Numbered from the stretch's first letter, positions 1 through 5,659 are shown. The stretch is 6,010 bases of DNA from Candidatus Zixiibacteriota bacterium (GCA_024230695.1 JAAERC010000354.1:1-6010), one strand, 5' to 3'. Notes: generated from the sequence alone by a model not told the origin. A program made the numbers and translations.

Positions 1-1
1 A

Positions 2-136
2 CTGGTTTACAGTATTGATAATGATAAATATTTGACAGCTGGAAATATATTAGTTCTCGATAAAGACACAAAATTAAAATCTGTCGATGCGTCAGATATA
101 AATGGCGGTATGCTTCAATCAATTATTAAAAAGTAA
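2..136 (+). CDS. C-terminal end of an unidentified protein (5' end outside window)
   Basis: An open frame runs from the window edge to a TAA at 134-136 and gives 44 residues starting LVYSIDNDKYLTAGNILVLD and ending in two lysines. It contains alternating hydrophobic/polar stretches (YLTAGNILVLDKDTKLKSVD) that would suit beta strands, so it may be the tail of a compact beta-rich or alpha/beta domain. No motif, membrane segment or cysteine is visible, and I do not recognise the family. The composition is typical coding sequence, unlike the DNA that follows it. No hairpin with a T-run follows the stop immediately, although a stem-loop with a T-run lies at 199-265. The frame assignment is fairly secure because it is open and protein-like, but the function is unknown. 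Confidence 0.6.
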   Translation: MVYSIDNDKYLTAGNILVLDKDTKLKSVDASDINGGMLQSIIKK

Positions 137-198
137 TGGGTAACCCACAGCTTGGTTGCCACATATCTTTATGCGTGGAGTTAGAAATTCCCACCTCT

Positions 199-265
199 AA
201 AGATGCGGGGCCAACACACAAATTCAATACTACATCAATGTTGTTTTATGCTCTGCATCTTTTTT
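199..265 (+). terminator. Long stem-loop followed by T-run (weak terminator candidate or RNA element)
   Basis: AAAGATGC at 199-206 is an exact reverse complement of GCATCTTT at 255-262. The right arm continues into six T's (260-265). Nested inside is CAACA/TGTTG (212-216/239-243), leaving a loop of about 22 bases. It could end transcription of the gene that stops at 136, but the loop is unusually large for an intrinsic terminator. A processed structured RNA is equally possible. Confidence 0.3.
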
Positions 266-398
266 ATGAAAGCAAGAATACAAAAACCCAAAATTACAAA
301 TTTACTACAACGAATCCGTACCAACACATCGTGTTGTAAAAACCCCGTTTTGACAAACAGCTATCAGCTGGTTACGACCCATTTTGCTGTAATTGCAT

Positions 399-406
399 GG
401 AGGTGA
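399..406 (+). promoter_or_regulatory. Near-perfect ribosome binding site GGAGGTGA
   Basis: GGAGGTGA matches the anti-Shine-Dalgarno tail of 16S rRNA over eight bases and lies 7 bases before the ATG at 414. It is the main argument that the short frame downstream is, or once was, translated. Confidence 0.55.
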
Positions 407-413
407 TTAGTTT

Positions 414-551
414 ATGAGAAATTATTACGCTGGGGTAGATGTGGACTTTTCTGGCTATCTGCCACCCACATTGGGTGGATTACCGATTGTCGAAACCACT
501 TTTCCGGGTTTTCATTTTCAAAAGCTTTTTTATAAATTTTTGACAAATTAA
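414..551 (+). CDS. 45-residue ORF, possible truncated IS110-family transposase N-terminus
   Basis: ATG at 414 to TAA at 549-551 encodes 45 residues beginning MRNYYAGVDVDFSGYLPP. The start follows the GGAGGTGA site at the expected distance. The stretch YYAGVDV matches the usual opening of IS110/IS1111-family transposases, where the Asp of (G/A)-(I/V)-D-V is the first residue of the DEDD RuvC-like active site. After about ten residues the likeness ends. What follows (a Pro-rich, then aromatic-rich tail) is not recognisable as a transposase. A fragment cut by deletion or fused to unrelated DNA would explain this. A full transposase would be several hundred residues, so it cannot be functional as one. 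The match covers only a handful of residues, so a chance resemblance or an independent small protein remains possible. Its last codons overlap the candidate promoter of the next gene. Confidence 0.35.
   Translation: MRNYYAGVDVDFSGYLPPTLGGLPIVETTFPGFHFQKLFYKFLTN
462..478. repeat. Perfect hairpin CCACCCA-CAT-TGGGTGG
   Basis: Seven-base perfect arms (462-468 and 472-478) surround a CAT triloop. It lies inside the 45-residue frame. There is no T-run after it, so it is not an intrinsic terminator. The core ACCCACA...TTGG also occurs at 143-155 in a weaker hairpin, so the two could be related repeat ends. Confidence 0.5.
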
Positions 552-570
552 TGAAATAAATGAATATATC
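540..570 (+). promoter_or_regulatory. Candidate sigma-70-type promoter for the receptor gene
   Basis: TTGACA at 540-545 is a perfect -35 hexamer. A 17-base spacer leads to AATATA (563-568), and a 19-base spacer leads to TATATC (565-570), so a -10 element is plausible but not ideal. Transcription would start near 575-577 and leave a leader of about 65 bases before the GTG at 643. No operator is evident. Confidence 0.35.
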
Positions 571-642
571 TGGTAGACTTAATTGATTAATAGTTGTCTT
601 AAAAGATAAGAGAAGAGAATATTTATTGACAGAGGAGCGACA

Positions 643-3090
643 GTGAATAGAGACAACAATAAAAAATCAATCTACAAAATAATTGCGTTTGCATTATTTC
701 TTATAATTATCAGTAATACAACTTTTAGTCAACCCCGTCCTGAGGGCGGGAAAATGGGTGGTTCGATATCGGGACAAGTTATTGATTCTGTTTTAAACAA
801 ACCGATTGAATATGCCACAATAATACTTTTCAGTAAACGTGACAGTAGTCAGGTAACCGGAACCAGTACAAATGAAAGTGGTAATTTTGAATTGGTGCCG
901 ATTCGGCCCGGGCGTTATTATATGCAAATCAGTTTTCTGGGATATGAATTAAAAAAAATAAATGAAATCGCTATTTCAAGAGATAACAGAATAATCGATC
1001 TGGGGAAAATCCTACTGAATCAATCATCTCAAAGAATCGACGGTATCAGAGTCGAATCAGAAAAACCGGCGATGGTATACAAGATCGACAAAAAAGTTAT
1101 CAATGTCGAAAAACATTATACCGCCGCCGCTGGGACAGCTGTTGATGTTTTGGAAAACACACCATCGGTAACAGTTGATTTTGACGGAAATATCGAACTT
1201 CGCGGTTCAACAAGTTTCACGGTACTTATTGATGGTCGTCCAAGTATCCTTGACCCCAACGATGCTCTCGAACAGATCCCGGCCAGCGCGATTGAGAATA
1301 TCGAAATCATCACTAATCCATCGGCAAAATATGACCCGGATGGAACCAGTGGAATAATCAATATAATTACAAAAAAGAATAAGCTGAACGGTACCAGTGC
1401 AATTGTAAACGGAAGCGGCGGTTTTGATCATAATTATGGCGGAAATTTTATTATCAATCACAAAACTAAAACTTATAATGCATATATTAATGTTGATTAT
1501 AATAAACGATCCCGGCCCGGTACAATGACCGAGGACAATTGGACAATATCCAATGATACCACATTTTATGTTCTTTCTGATGGTATTGCCAAACGCGCCA
1601 TGACTGGTTTTGGATTAAAAGGTGGTATCGATTTTGATCTAACATCACAAGATAATATTGGCCTTGGTTTCAGATATGGTGAACGACAAAGAACAGGCGG
1701 TTCATCTTTTTATCATACCGAATGGAACGGCATCGATAATATTCAAACCGATTATTTAAGTCTTAGCGATACAAAACGATCGGGTCATTTTTACGCTATG
1801 AATATGAATTTTTTGCACAAATTCGCTAAGAAAAATCATGAGTTGTCCGGTCAGGTCATTTACAGCTATCGTGATATGGAAGAAGAAGATATAAGCGAGG
1901 TTTTGGAAACGAATGGAACAGTTGTTTCCGGTCAAATAAATGAGGGTGACGGACCGGCCACACGCTGGCGGTTTAAACTTGATTATGTATTGCCAATAAA
2001 GGAAAAACAAAAACTGGAGCTGGGGTACCAAAGCCGACTCAGGGATTCTGATGACAATAGTCGGCCGTTTGAATATAATGATATAACCGGCGAGTATGAG
2101 GCGATCCCAGAATATAATACCGCCGCCAAATATAAACGTAATATTCATTCTCTGTATGCCTTGATGAATAGTGAATCGGGTGACTTGGGGTATCAGCTTG
2201 GTCTCAGAGGTGAGTACACTTACCGTAATATTGAAATAAATGATGGTTCTCAGACATTCAATATTGATCGCTGGGATTATTTTCCAACAGTTCATTTTTC
2301 ATATAGAATCAATGAAAACCAGCAAATATCCACCAGTTATGCCCGCAAAATCAAACGTCCCCGCGGACGGTGGTTGGAGCCATTTGAAACCCGGTTTGAT
2401 GCTTATAATATTCGAGTCGGAAACCCGGATTTGAAACCGGAATATATTGATTCTTATGAACTTGGTTTTCAAAAATCTATCGGTCGTAATATGATATCGG
2501 CTGAGCTTTATTATCGAGTGACTCATAATAAGGTTGATTTTATTCGTTCAGTTTATGCCGAAAATGTTACCCTTAATTCAATCGAAAATGTTGGGACCGA
2601 TTATTCACTCGGAACCGAACTGATGATAAATATTACACTACTCAAATTCTGGGATATGAATCTTACAGGAAATCTGTTTCACTATAAGGTCGATGGTTCA
2701 TTAAACAACCAGGATTTTTCAAATGATAATTATTCATGGAATGCTCGTTTGAACAATACCTTTAAATTTAGTCAAAAAACCCGGTTGCAGATCAATGGTC
2801 GGTACAGAAGTGAATCGGTAACATCGCAGGGAACCCGCAAGGGGTTTGCGACTGCTGACCTGGCTTTGAAACATGATTTTGTAAGCAAAGTTTTTTCGGC
2901 GACTTTTCAGGTAAATGATATTTTCAACAGCGGCCAGCATGAGTCGATTTCACAGGGGACGGATTTTTATAGGTACAGTTTGCGTGAACACAAATCGCCA
3001 TCGGTTAAACTTAGTTTTAGCTACAATTTTAATAATCTCAAACAAAAACGTGAACGCAATGATGAGGATCTGGGTGAAGATGATTTTTAG
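643..3090 (+). CDS. TonB-dependent-receptor-like outer-membrane beta-barrel protein
   Basis: An 815-residue outer-membrane protein. GTG was chosen as the start because AGGAG (633-637) sits 5 bases upstream and a signal peptide follows directly: basic residues to K12, hydrophobic 13-23, probable cleavage after TFS at 29. Residues 41-126 form a carboxypeptidase-regulatory-like beta-sandwich (SGQVID...PIEYATIILF...G.F.L..I.PG.Y). Residues 146-247 form a plug with DVLENTPSVTVD, ELRG at 187, VLIDGRPS and NPSAKYDPDGTSGIINIITKK. The rest alternates beta strands rich in Tyr/Phe/Asn, as in the OMP_b-brl_3 barrel family (length is normal for it). The last strand (SVKLSFSYNF) is followed by a charged tail ending in Phe. 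Such proteins import or bind large substrates with TonB-ExbBD energy, but no TonB box is evident and the substrate cannot be read from the sequence. It is apparently monocistronic, with neighbours downstream facing it. Confidence 0.88.
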   Translation: MNRDNNKKSIYKIIAFALFLIIISNTTFSQPRPEGGKMGGSISGQVIDSVLNKPIEYATIILFSKRDSSQVTGTSTNESGNFELVPIRPGRYYMQISFLGYELKKINEIAISRDNRIIDLGKILLNQSSQRIDGIRVESEKPAMVYKIDKKVINVEKHYTAAAGTAVDVLENTPSVTVDFDGNIELRGSTSFTVLIDGRPSILDPNDALEQIPASAIENIEIITNPSAKYDPDGTSGIINIITKKNKLNGTSAIVNGSGGFDHNYGGNFIINHKTKTYNAYINVDYNKRSRPGTMTEDNWTISNDTTFYVLSDGIAKRAMTGFGLKGGIDFDLTSQDNIGLGFRYGERQRTGGSSFYHTEWNGIDNIQTDYLSLSDTKRSGHFYAMNMNFLHKFAKKNHELSGQVIYSYRDMEEEDISEVLETNGTVVSGQINEGDGPATRWRFKLDYVLPIKEKQKLELGYQSRLRDSDDNSRPFEYNDITGEYEAIPEYNTAAKYKRNIHSLYALMNSESGDLGYQLGLRGEYTYRNIEINDGSQTFNIDRWDYFPTVHFSYRINENQQISTSYARKIKRPRGRWLEPFETRFDAYNIRVGNPDLKPEYIDSYELGFQKSIGRNMISAELYYRVTHNKVDFIRSVYAENVTLNSIENVGTDYSLGTELMINITLLKFWDMNLTGNLFHYKVDGSLNNQDFSNDNYSWNARLNNTFKFSQKTRLQINGRYRSESVTSQGTRKGFATADLALKHDFVSKVFSATFQVNDIFNSGQHESISQGTDFYRYSLREHKSPSVKLSFSYNFNNLKQKRERNDEDLGEDDF

Positions 3091-3101
3091 AAAAACGCTT
3101 C

Positions 3102-3132
3102 AAAAAAAGGGGTAGATATTTATATCTACCCC
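3102..3132 (-). terminator. Intrinsic terminator of the DUF2089/SHOCT operon
   Basis: GGGGTAGATAT (3109-3119) and ATATCTACCCC (3122-3132) are perfect 11-base complements. Read on the minus strand, the hairpin is followed by seven T's (3108-3102), the layout of a rho-independent terminator. On the plus strand there is no T-run after the hairpin, so it serves the minus-strand operon and probably not the receptor gene ending at 3090. Confidence 0.85.
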
Positions 3133-3167
3133 AGATGGCACAACTGCGACCTTATCGGATGATCTTT

Positions 3168-3260
3168 TTAGCTAATCATAAAGATGCTTCGATGGAACAT
3201 CAGCCAATAAGGATCATCTGCCCCCAGACCCGACATAACTAAACAATCATAACCTGACAT
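3168..3260 (-). CDS. 30-residue small ORF, third gene of the operon
   Basis: ATG at 3260-3258 to TAA at 3170-3168 encodes 30 residues, beginning MSGYDCLVMSGLG and ending FHRSIFMIS. The ribosome binding site AGGAGGT (3273-3267) is a perfect anti-Shine-Dalgarno match, 6 bases before the ATG, and is among the strongest in the window. The start lies 38 bases after the stop of the SHOCT-like gene, nearly the same gap as between the first two genes (37). The operon terminator begins 35 bases past the stop. The peptide is fairly hydrophobic in its second half (YWLMFHRSIFMIS) with a DD and one Cys, and is too short for a clear transmembrane helix. I recognise no family. Position and ribosome binding site argue for real translation. 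The alternative is that this is a chance frame in a 3' untranslated region. Confidence 0.5.
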   Translation of the reverse strand: MSGYDCLVMSGLGADDPYWLMFHRSIFMIS

Positions 3261-3298
3261 AAACCGACCTCCTATCTTTCTGTTATTCACAGAATGTA

Positions 3299-3769
3299 TC
3301 ATTCACAAAATATCTTGACCTTATCATCGTCATCGTCAACGTCGATACACATCGAACCAAGTCCAGTAACGATCTCATCAAGCGATTTGGAATCAAGATT
3401 ATTCAGATCAATATTAATCCCCTGTTCTTTCATCTTGTCGTTGATCTTATCCCGCGCACTTCCCGGCACAATTGAGGTCAGCTTCACCCCGGCTCGGAGT
3501 AGCATCATTGGGATTCTAATATTTACTTTTTCATCTTTTCCGTTTTTCTTTGAGTCCACCATTATCCGCAAGAATTTTGGTTTCTTTGTTTTAGTGCCGG
3601 ACTCGTCTGTATCAGAATTCGAAAATCCTACATTGATATCTGTTTGCTTTGGCTTTGTCTCTTCCTGTGTATTTTGTTCTTCAATCGCGTCAAGAAGTTC
3701 CTCAGCCTCAACGGCGGTTATTTTTCCTTCGCCAAGCATTGCCAGTATTCGTCGTCTTTCTTCACTCAT
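3299..3769 (-). CDS. SHOCT-like domain protein (YvlB/DUF2089-associated type)
   Basis: A 156-residue cytoplasmic protein with no signal peptide or membrane segment. The ATG at 3769 is set by GGAGGG (3783-3778), 8 bases upstream. Residues 1-32 (MSEERRRILAMLGEGKITAVEAEELLDAIEEQ) form the short helical hairpin known from SHOCT-like domains of YvlB and DUF2089-linked proteins: a helix, a G-x-I/V-T/S turn with E-A-x-x-L-L, then a second helix. Residues 33-65 are a polar, low-complexity linker. From about 66 comes a conserved-looking region with KFLRIMVD, VNIRIPMMLLRAGVKL, a helical part and an acidic end containing a run of five Asp before KVKIFCE. Function is not established. The location directly behind an HTH gene whose product carries the same kind of hairpin suggests the two proteins interact, perhaps as regulator and co-factor. 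Family assignment is good and role is inference. Confidence 0.75.
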   Translation of the reverse strand: MSEERRRILAMLGEGKITAVEAEELLDAIEEQNTQEETKPKQTDINVGFSNSDTDESGTKTKKPKFLRIMVDSKKNGKDEKVNIRIPMMLLRAGVKLTSIVPGSARDKINDKMKEQGINIDLNNLDSKSLDEIVTGLGSMCIDVDDDDDKVKIFCE

Positions 3770-3806
3770 TTTTTCAACCCTCCAAATTTTTTGACTATTT
3801 TGTAAA

Positions 3807-4286
3807 TCATTGTTTATTTTCTTTTCTCTCTTTTAATATTTCCAGAGTCTCCCCAACCGAAGCTTCACCTCTTTCGAGCTGTTCGAGAATTTCACTAATT
3901 TCATTTTTCTCACTCCTGACCGATTCACGCGGTGTCGCGAGTGTGGCAAGTTTTGCCATCTTAGCCGGTTCCGCCAATTTAGCCAGCTCGATATTTTGCA
4001 CTTCAACAAAATCAAGCTGGTCACCGATTTTATTCAGTCGGCTTTTTATGGTCGGATAGCTGACTCCAAACAACCGCTCCATCTCTTTGATAGATCCGTG
4101 CGATTGAACAAAGGCGGCGGCGAAAATCTGATCCTCCATCGTTAATCGAGCCAGAGGTGGTAATTCGAATGAACCCTCGATTGCAATATCTTTGTTGGTC
4201 AACCTCACCCGTTCGACAACAATCGATTCCTCGCCGGTCAATTTTGTTAATTCCTGCCAATCTTTGGCCAGGCAATCTTTGCCCAT
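3807..4286 (-). CDS. DUF2089-type helix-turn-helix regulator lacking the zinc ribbon
   Basis: A 159-residue predicted DNA-binding protein. The ATG at 4286 is preferred because GGAGGA (4296-4291) lies 4 bases upstream. A TTG at 4298 is in frame but overlaps that site. Residues 39-95 match the DUF2089 core: FELPPLARLTMEDQ followed by the helix-turn-helix GSIKEMERLFGVSYPTIKSR and a short helix to FVEV. Classical members begin with a CxxC zinc ribbon. Here the only cysteine is C5, and the N-terminus (WQELTKLTGEESIVVERVRL) is a different small domain. Residues 100-119 are an Ala/Lys/Leu-rich linker with repeated AKLA-like units, then 129-155 form a SHOCT-like hairpin (ISEILEQLERGEASVGETLEILKE). 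It is the first gene of an operon with the SHOCT-like gene. A palindrome upstream suggests autoregulation. Target genes are unknown. Confidence 0.8.
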   Translation of the reverse strand: MGKDCLAKDWQELTKLTGEESIVVERVRLTNKDIAIEGSFELPPLARLTMEDQIFAAAFVQSHGSIKEMERLFGVSYPTIKSRLNKIGDQLDFVEVQNIELAKLAEPAKMAKLATLATPRESVRSEKNEISEILEQLERGEASVGETLEILKERKENKQ

Positions 4287-4303
4287 ATATTCCTCCAAAT
4301 CTT

Positions 4304-4309
4304 ATTATA
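4304..4309 (-). promoter_or_regulatory. Candidate -10 element TATAAT for the DUF2089 operon
   Basis: On the minus strand TATAAT is a perfect -10 hexamer. No -35 consensus is seen 16-18 bases upstream, where one arm of the palindrome lies, so an activator or an alternative sigma factor may be involved. If used, transcription would begin at about 4297 and the ribosome binding site would lie almost at the 5' end of the message. The region is very AT-rich, so a chance match is quite possible. Confidence 0.3.
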
Positions 4310-4321
4310 ATCTTAATTTCT

Positions 4322-4351
4322 TTAATTAATATACGGCAATATATTAATTAA
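4322..4351. promoter_or_regulatory. Operator-like 12-bp perfect inverted repeat
   Basis: TTAATTAATATA (4322-4333) and TATATTAATTAA (4340-4351) are perfect complements around the spacer CGGCAA. Each arm contains the palindrome TTAATTAA, and a third TTAATTAA lies at 4401-4408. The repeat is placed 36-65 bases before the ATG of the helix-turn-helix gene, where the -35 region of its promoter should be. This suits a dimeric regulator, possibly the DUF2089 protein itself. AT-richness raises the chance of accidental palindromes, but 24 paired bases of 24 is well beyond the background here. Confidence 0.45.
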
Positions 4352-4483
4352 GTTAAGTTTTATTTTAATTATTTCAATGTATGTGGCGTTTTTATGCAAT
4401 TTAATTAAAGAATTAGCCTAATTTATAAAGAAATATTAAAATTATAGAGAAAAAGAGAATGATTTTTCAAACTAAGAAGCTAT

Positions 4484-5560
4484 TCAACCGTCAGTCAATT
4501 TGTCGATTTCGGCCAAAAGTCTTGATTCGAGTTCTTTTTCGGGGATTTTTTCGACAATTTTGCCGTTTTTGAATAAAAGTCCAAGTCCACGCCCACCGGC
4601 TATACCAACATCGGCAACTGATGCCTCCCCCGGGCCATTGACAATACAGCCCATCACGGCGACTTTGATCGGAGTTTTCAAATGGCTGGTTTTGGCCTCA
4701 ATCGATTCAGCAATGGGAATCATATCAATTTCGCATCGCCCGCATGTGGGGCATGAGATAACTTCGACTCCCTCTTTTTTGAGAGCGAGAGATTTCAGAA
4801 TCGCCTTGCCGACTTTGATTTCTTCAATTGGATCGGCAGTTAATGATACACGAAGTGTGTCGCCAATACCATTTATCAGTAGTGCTCCAATCCCGACGGC
4901 TGATTTTATTGATCCGGTTTGGATGGTTCCGGCCTCGGTGATACCGATATGAAACGGATAATCGACTTTGTCGGCCAGAAGTTTATAGGCCCAGTATGCG
5001 GTATTGACATTAGTTGATTTGAGAGCCAGAACTATATCAAAGAAATCATTATTTTCCATGACCTCGATCTGGCGCAAAGCGGCTTTGACAAAGAGTTCAG
5101 GATCCTCACAATGACTATCTTTGAGCAGGTCTTTTGGTAATGAGCCAGAGTTGACACCGACTCTAATTGGAATTCCAGAATCTTTGGCCGCCTTGGTAAT
5201 CTCACCGACTTTTTTGTCATCGCCGATATTTCCGGGATTGATTCTAATTTTATCCACACCCTGCTTTATTGCCTCAAGAGCCAGTTTGTATTTAAAATGT
5301 ATATCGGCCACCAATGGAATTGATATCTGTGATTTGATTTTGGCCAGACTATTTGCGGCTTCATTATCGGGAACAGCCACTCGTATGATTTCACATCCGG
5401 CCTCAGTAAGAGATTTTATCTGCGAAACGGTGGCAGATATATCGCGAGTATCGGTAGTAGTCATTGATTGGATGCTAACCGGGAATCCTCCTCCGATTAA
5501 AACATTTCCAACTTTAACGATCCTGCTTTTTCTTCGCTCCGGTGGATATTTCAATTTCAT
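4484..5560 (-). CDS. ispG: 4-hydroxy-3-methylbut-2-en-1-yl diphosphate synthase
   Basis: IspG (GcpE) converts 2-C-methyl-D-erythritol 2,4-cyclodiphosphate to HMBPP, the next-to-last step of the MEP isoprenoid pathway, in the cytoplasm with electrons from flavodoxin or ferredoxin. It is 358 residues long, the normal short bacterial form without the large insert of plant enzymes. The N-terminal TIM barrel shows QSMTTTDT at 31-38 and INPGNIG around 107-113. The C-terminal iron-sulfur domain has CPTCGRC at 270-276 and CIVNGPGE at 305-312, so C270, C273, C305 and E312 are all present, as in the E. coli enzyme. ATG at 5560 gives the usual N-terminus (R-R-K-S-R-x-V-x-V-G). Its ribosome binding site is weak: AAGGG lies 13 bases away. 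A TATATA at 5572-5567 would put the transcript start almost at the ATG, so a very short leader is possible. No terminator is evident before 4286. Confidence 0.96.
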   Translation of the reverse strand: MKLKYPPERRKSRIVKVGNVLIGGGFPVSIQSMTTTDTRDISATVSQIKSLTEAGCEIIRVAVPDNEAANSLAKIKSQISIPLVADIHFKYKLALEAIKQGVDKIRINPGNIGDDKKVGEITKAAKDSGIPIRVGVNSGSLPKDLLKDSHCEDPELFVKAALRQIEVMENNDFFDIVLALKSTNVNTAYWAYKLLADKVDYPFHIGITEAGTIQTGSIKSAVGIGALLINGIGDTLRVSLTADPIEEIKVGKAILKSLALKKEGVEVISCPTCGRCEIDMIPIAESIEAKTSHLKTPIKVAVMGCIVNGPGEASVADVGIAGGRGLGLLFKNGKIVEKIPEKELESRLLAEIDKLTDG

Positions 5561-5574
5561 ATTACTTATATAAC

Positions 5575-5628
5575 CCTTGACCTTTTGTTAAGGTAACAGT
5601 AATTTATCAAAAATGGCAAATTTATCAA
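5575..5628. other. Divergent intergenic region with hairpin and direct repeats
   Basis: Between ispG and the rightward gene there is a 7-base stem, CCTTGAC/GTTAAGG (5575-5581/5587-5593), with one G-T pair, and a direct repeat AATTTATCAA at 5601-5610 and 5619-5628 with an 18-base period. Overlapping these, TTGACC (5577-5582), 17 bases, then TAATTT (5600-5605) could be a rightward promoter starting near 5612. The repeats could be binding sites for a regulator. All of this is weak in AT-rich DNA. Confidence 0.3.
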
Positions 5629-5659
5629 CCGAAAGTTTGAAAGTTGAAAGAAAACTGTT

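Larger units (their letters stand above)
137..413 (+). other. Non-coding, hairpin-rich segment; possible IS110-type left end or structured RNA
   Basis: No convincing gene lies here. Several inverted repeats are visible. TGGGT/ACCCA at 137-147 is one. GTGGAGTT/AATTcCCAC at 175-194 has one bulged C and one G-T pair. AAAGATGC (199-206) pairs with GCATCTTT (255-262), encloses CAACA/TGTTG (212-216/239-243), and is followed by a T-run at 260-265. CAACAC-ATC-GTGTTG lies at 322-336 and CAGCT-ATC-AGCTG at 358-370. The segment ends in the ribosome binding site of the short frame at 414-551, whose start resembles an IS110 transposase. In IS110 elements the non-coding end upstream of the transposase encodes a folded bridge RNA, so a remnant of such an end is one reading. 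A repeat element or mere intergenic DNA are alternatives. No terminal boundaries could be defined. Confidence 0.3.

Noticed and set aside
136..339. 67-codon frame whose ATG overlaps the TAA of the first gene
   Set aside because: It has no ribosome binding site (only A/T upstream), runs through several hairpins, and its composition (many Thr/Asn/His/Tyr, scattered Cys) is not protein-like. The overlap is likely chance.
203..406. 67-codon plus-strand frame starting MRGQHTNS
   Set aside because: It has no ribosome binding site, overlaps another frame and the hairpins, and its stop falls in the binding site of the next frame. It contains nothing recognisable.
626..631. TTGACA just before the receptor gene as a -35 element
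   Set aside because: A matching -10 would fall inside the coding sequence, after the ribosome binding site. The TTGACA at 540 is better placed.
1756..2295. 179-codon minus-strand frame
   Set aside because: It is fully antisense to the receptor gene, whose protein is clearly conserved in this region. It is a shadow frame without a binding site.
3109..3132. Hairpin as terminator of the receptor gene
   Set aside because: On the plus strand the T-run is missing (the A-run lies before the hairpin), so it is oriented for the minus-strand operon.
3294..3794. 166-codon plus-strand frame rich in Ser/Phe
   Set aside because: It is a mirror of the SHOCT-like gene. The Ser-rich sequence is what the opposite strand of acidic helical codons yields.
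4287..4298. TTG at 4298 as start of the DUF2089-type gene
   Set aside because: The codons TTG GAG GAA overlap the Shine-Dalgarno sequence itself, which is correctly placed for the ATG at 4286.
4500..5573. Two 150-codon plus-strand frames opposite ispG
   Set aside because: IspG is unambiguous on the other strand with all active-site residues. These frames are by-products of its codon use.
5631..5650. Three GAAAG units (GAAAGTTT, GAAAGTT, GAAAG) as a tandem repeat or CRISPR-like array
   Set aside because: The units are only 7-8 bases with no spacers. This is a short purine-rich run, not an array. No CRISPR or tRNA-like structure was seen anywhere in the window.
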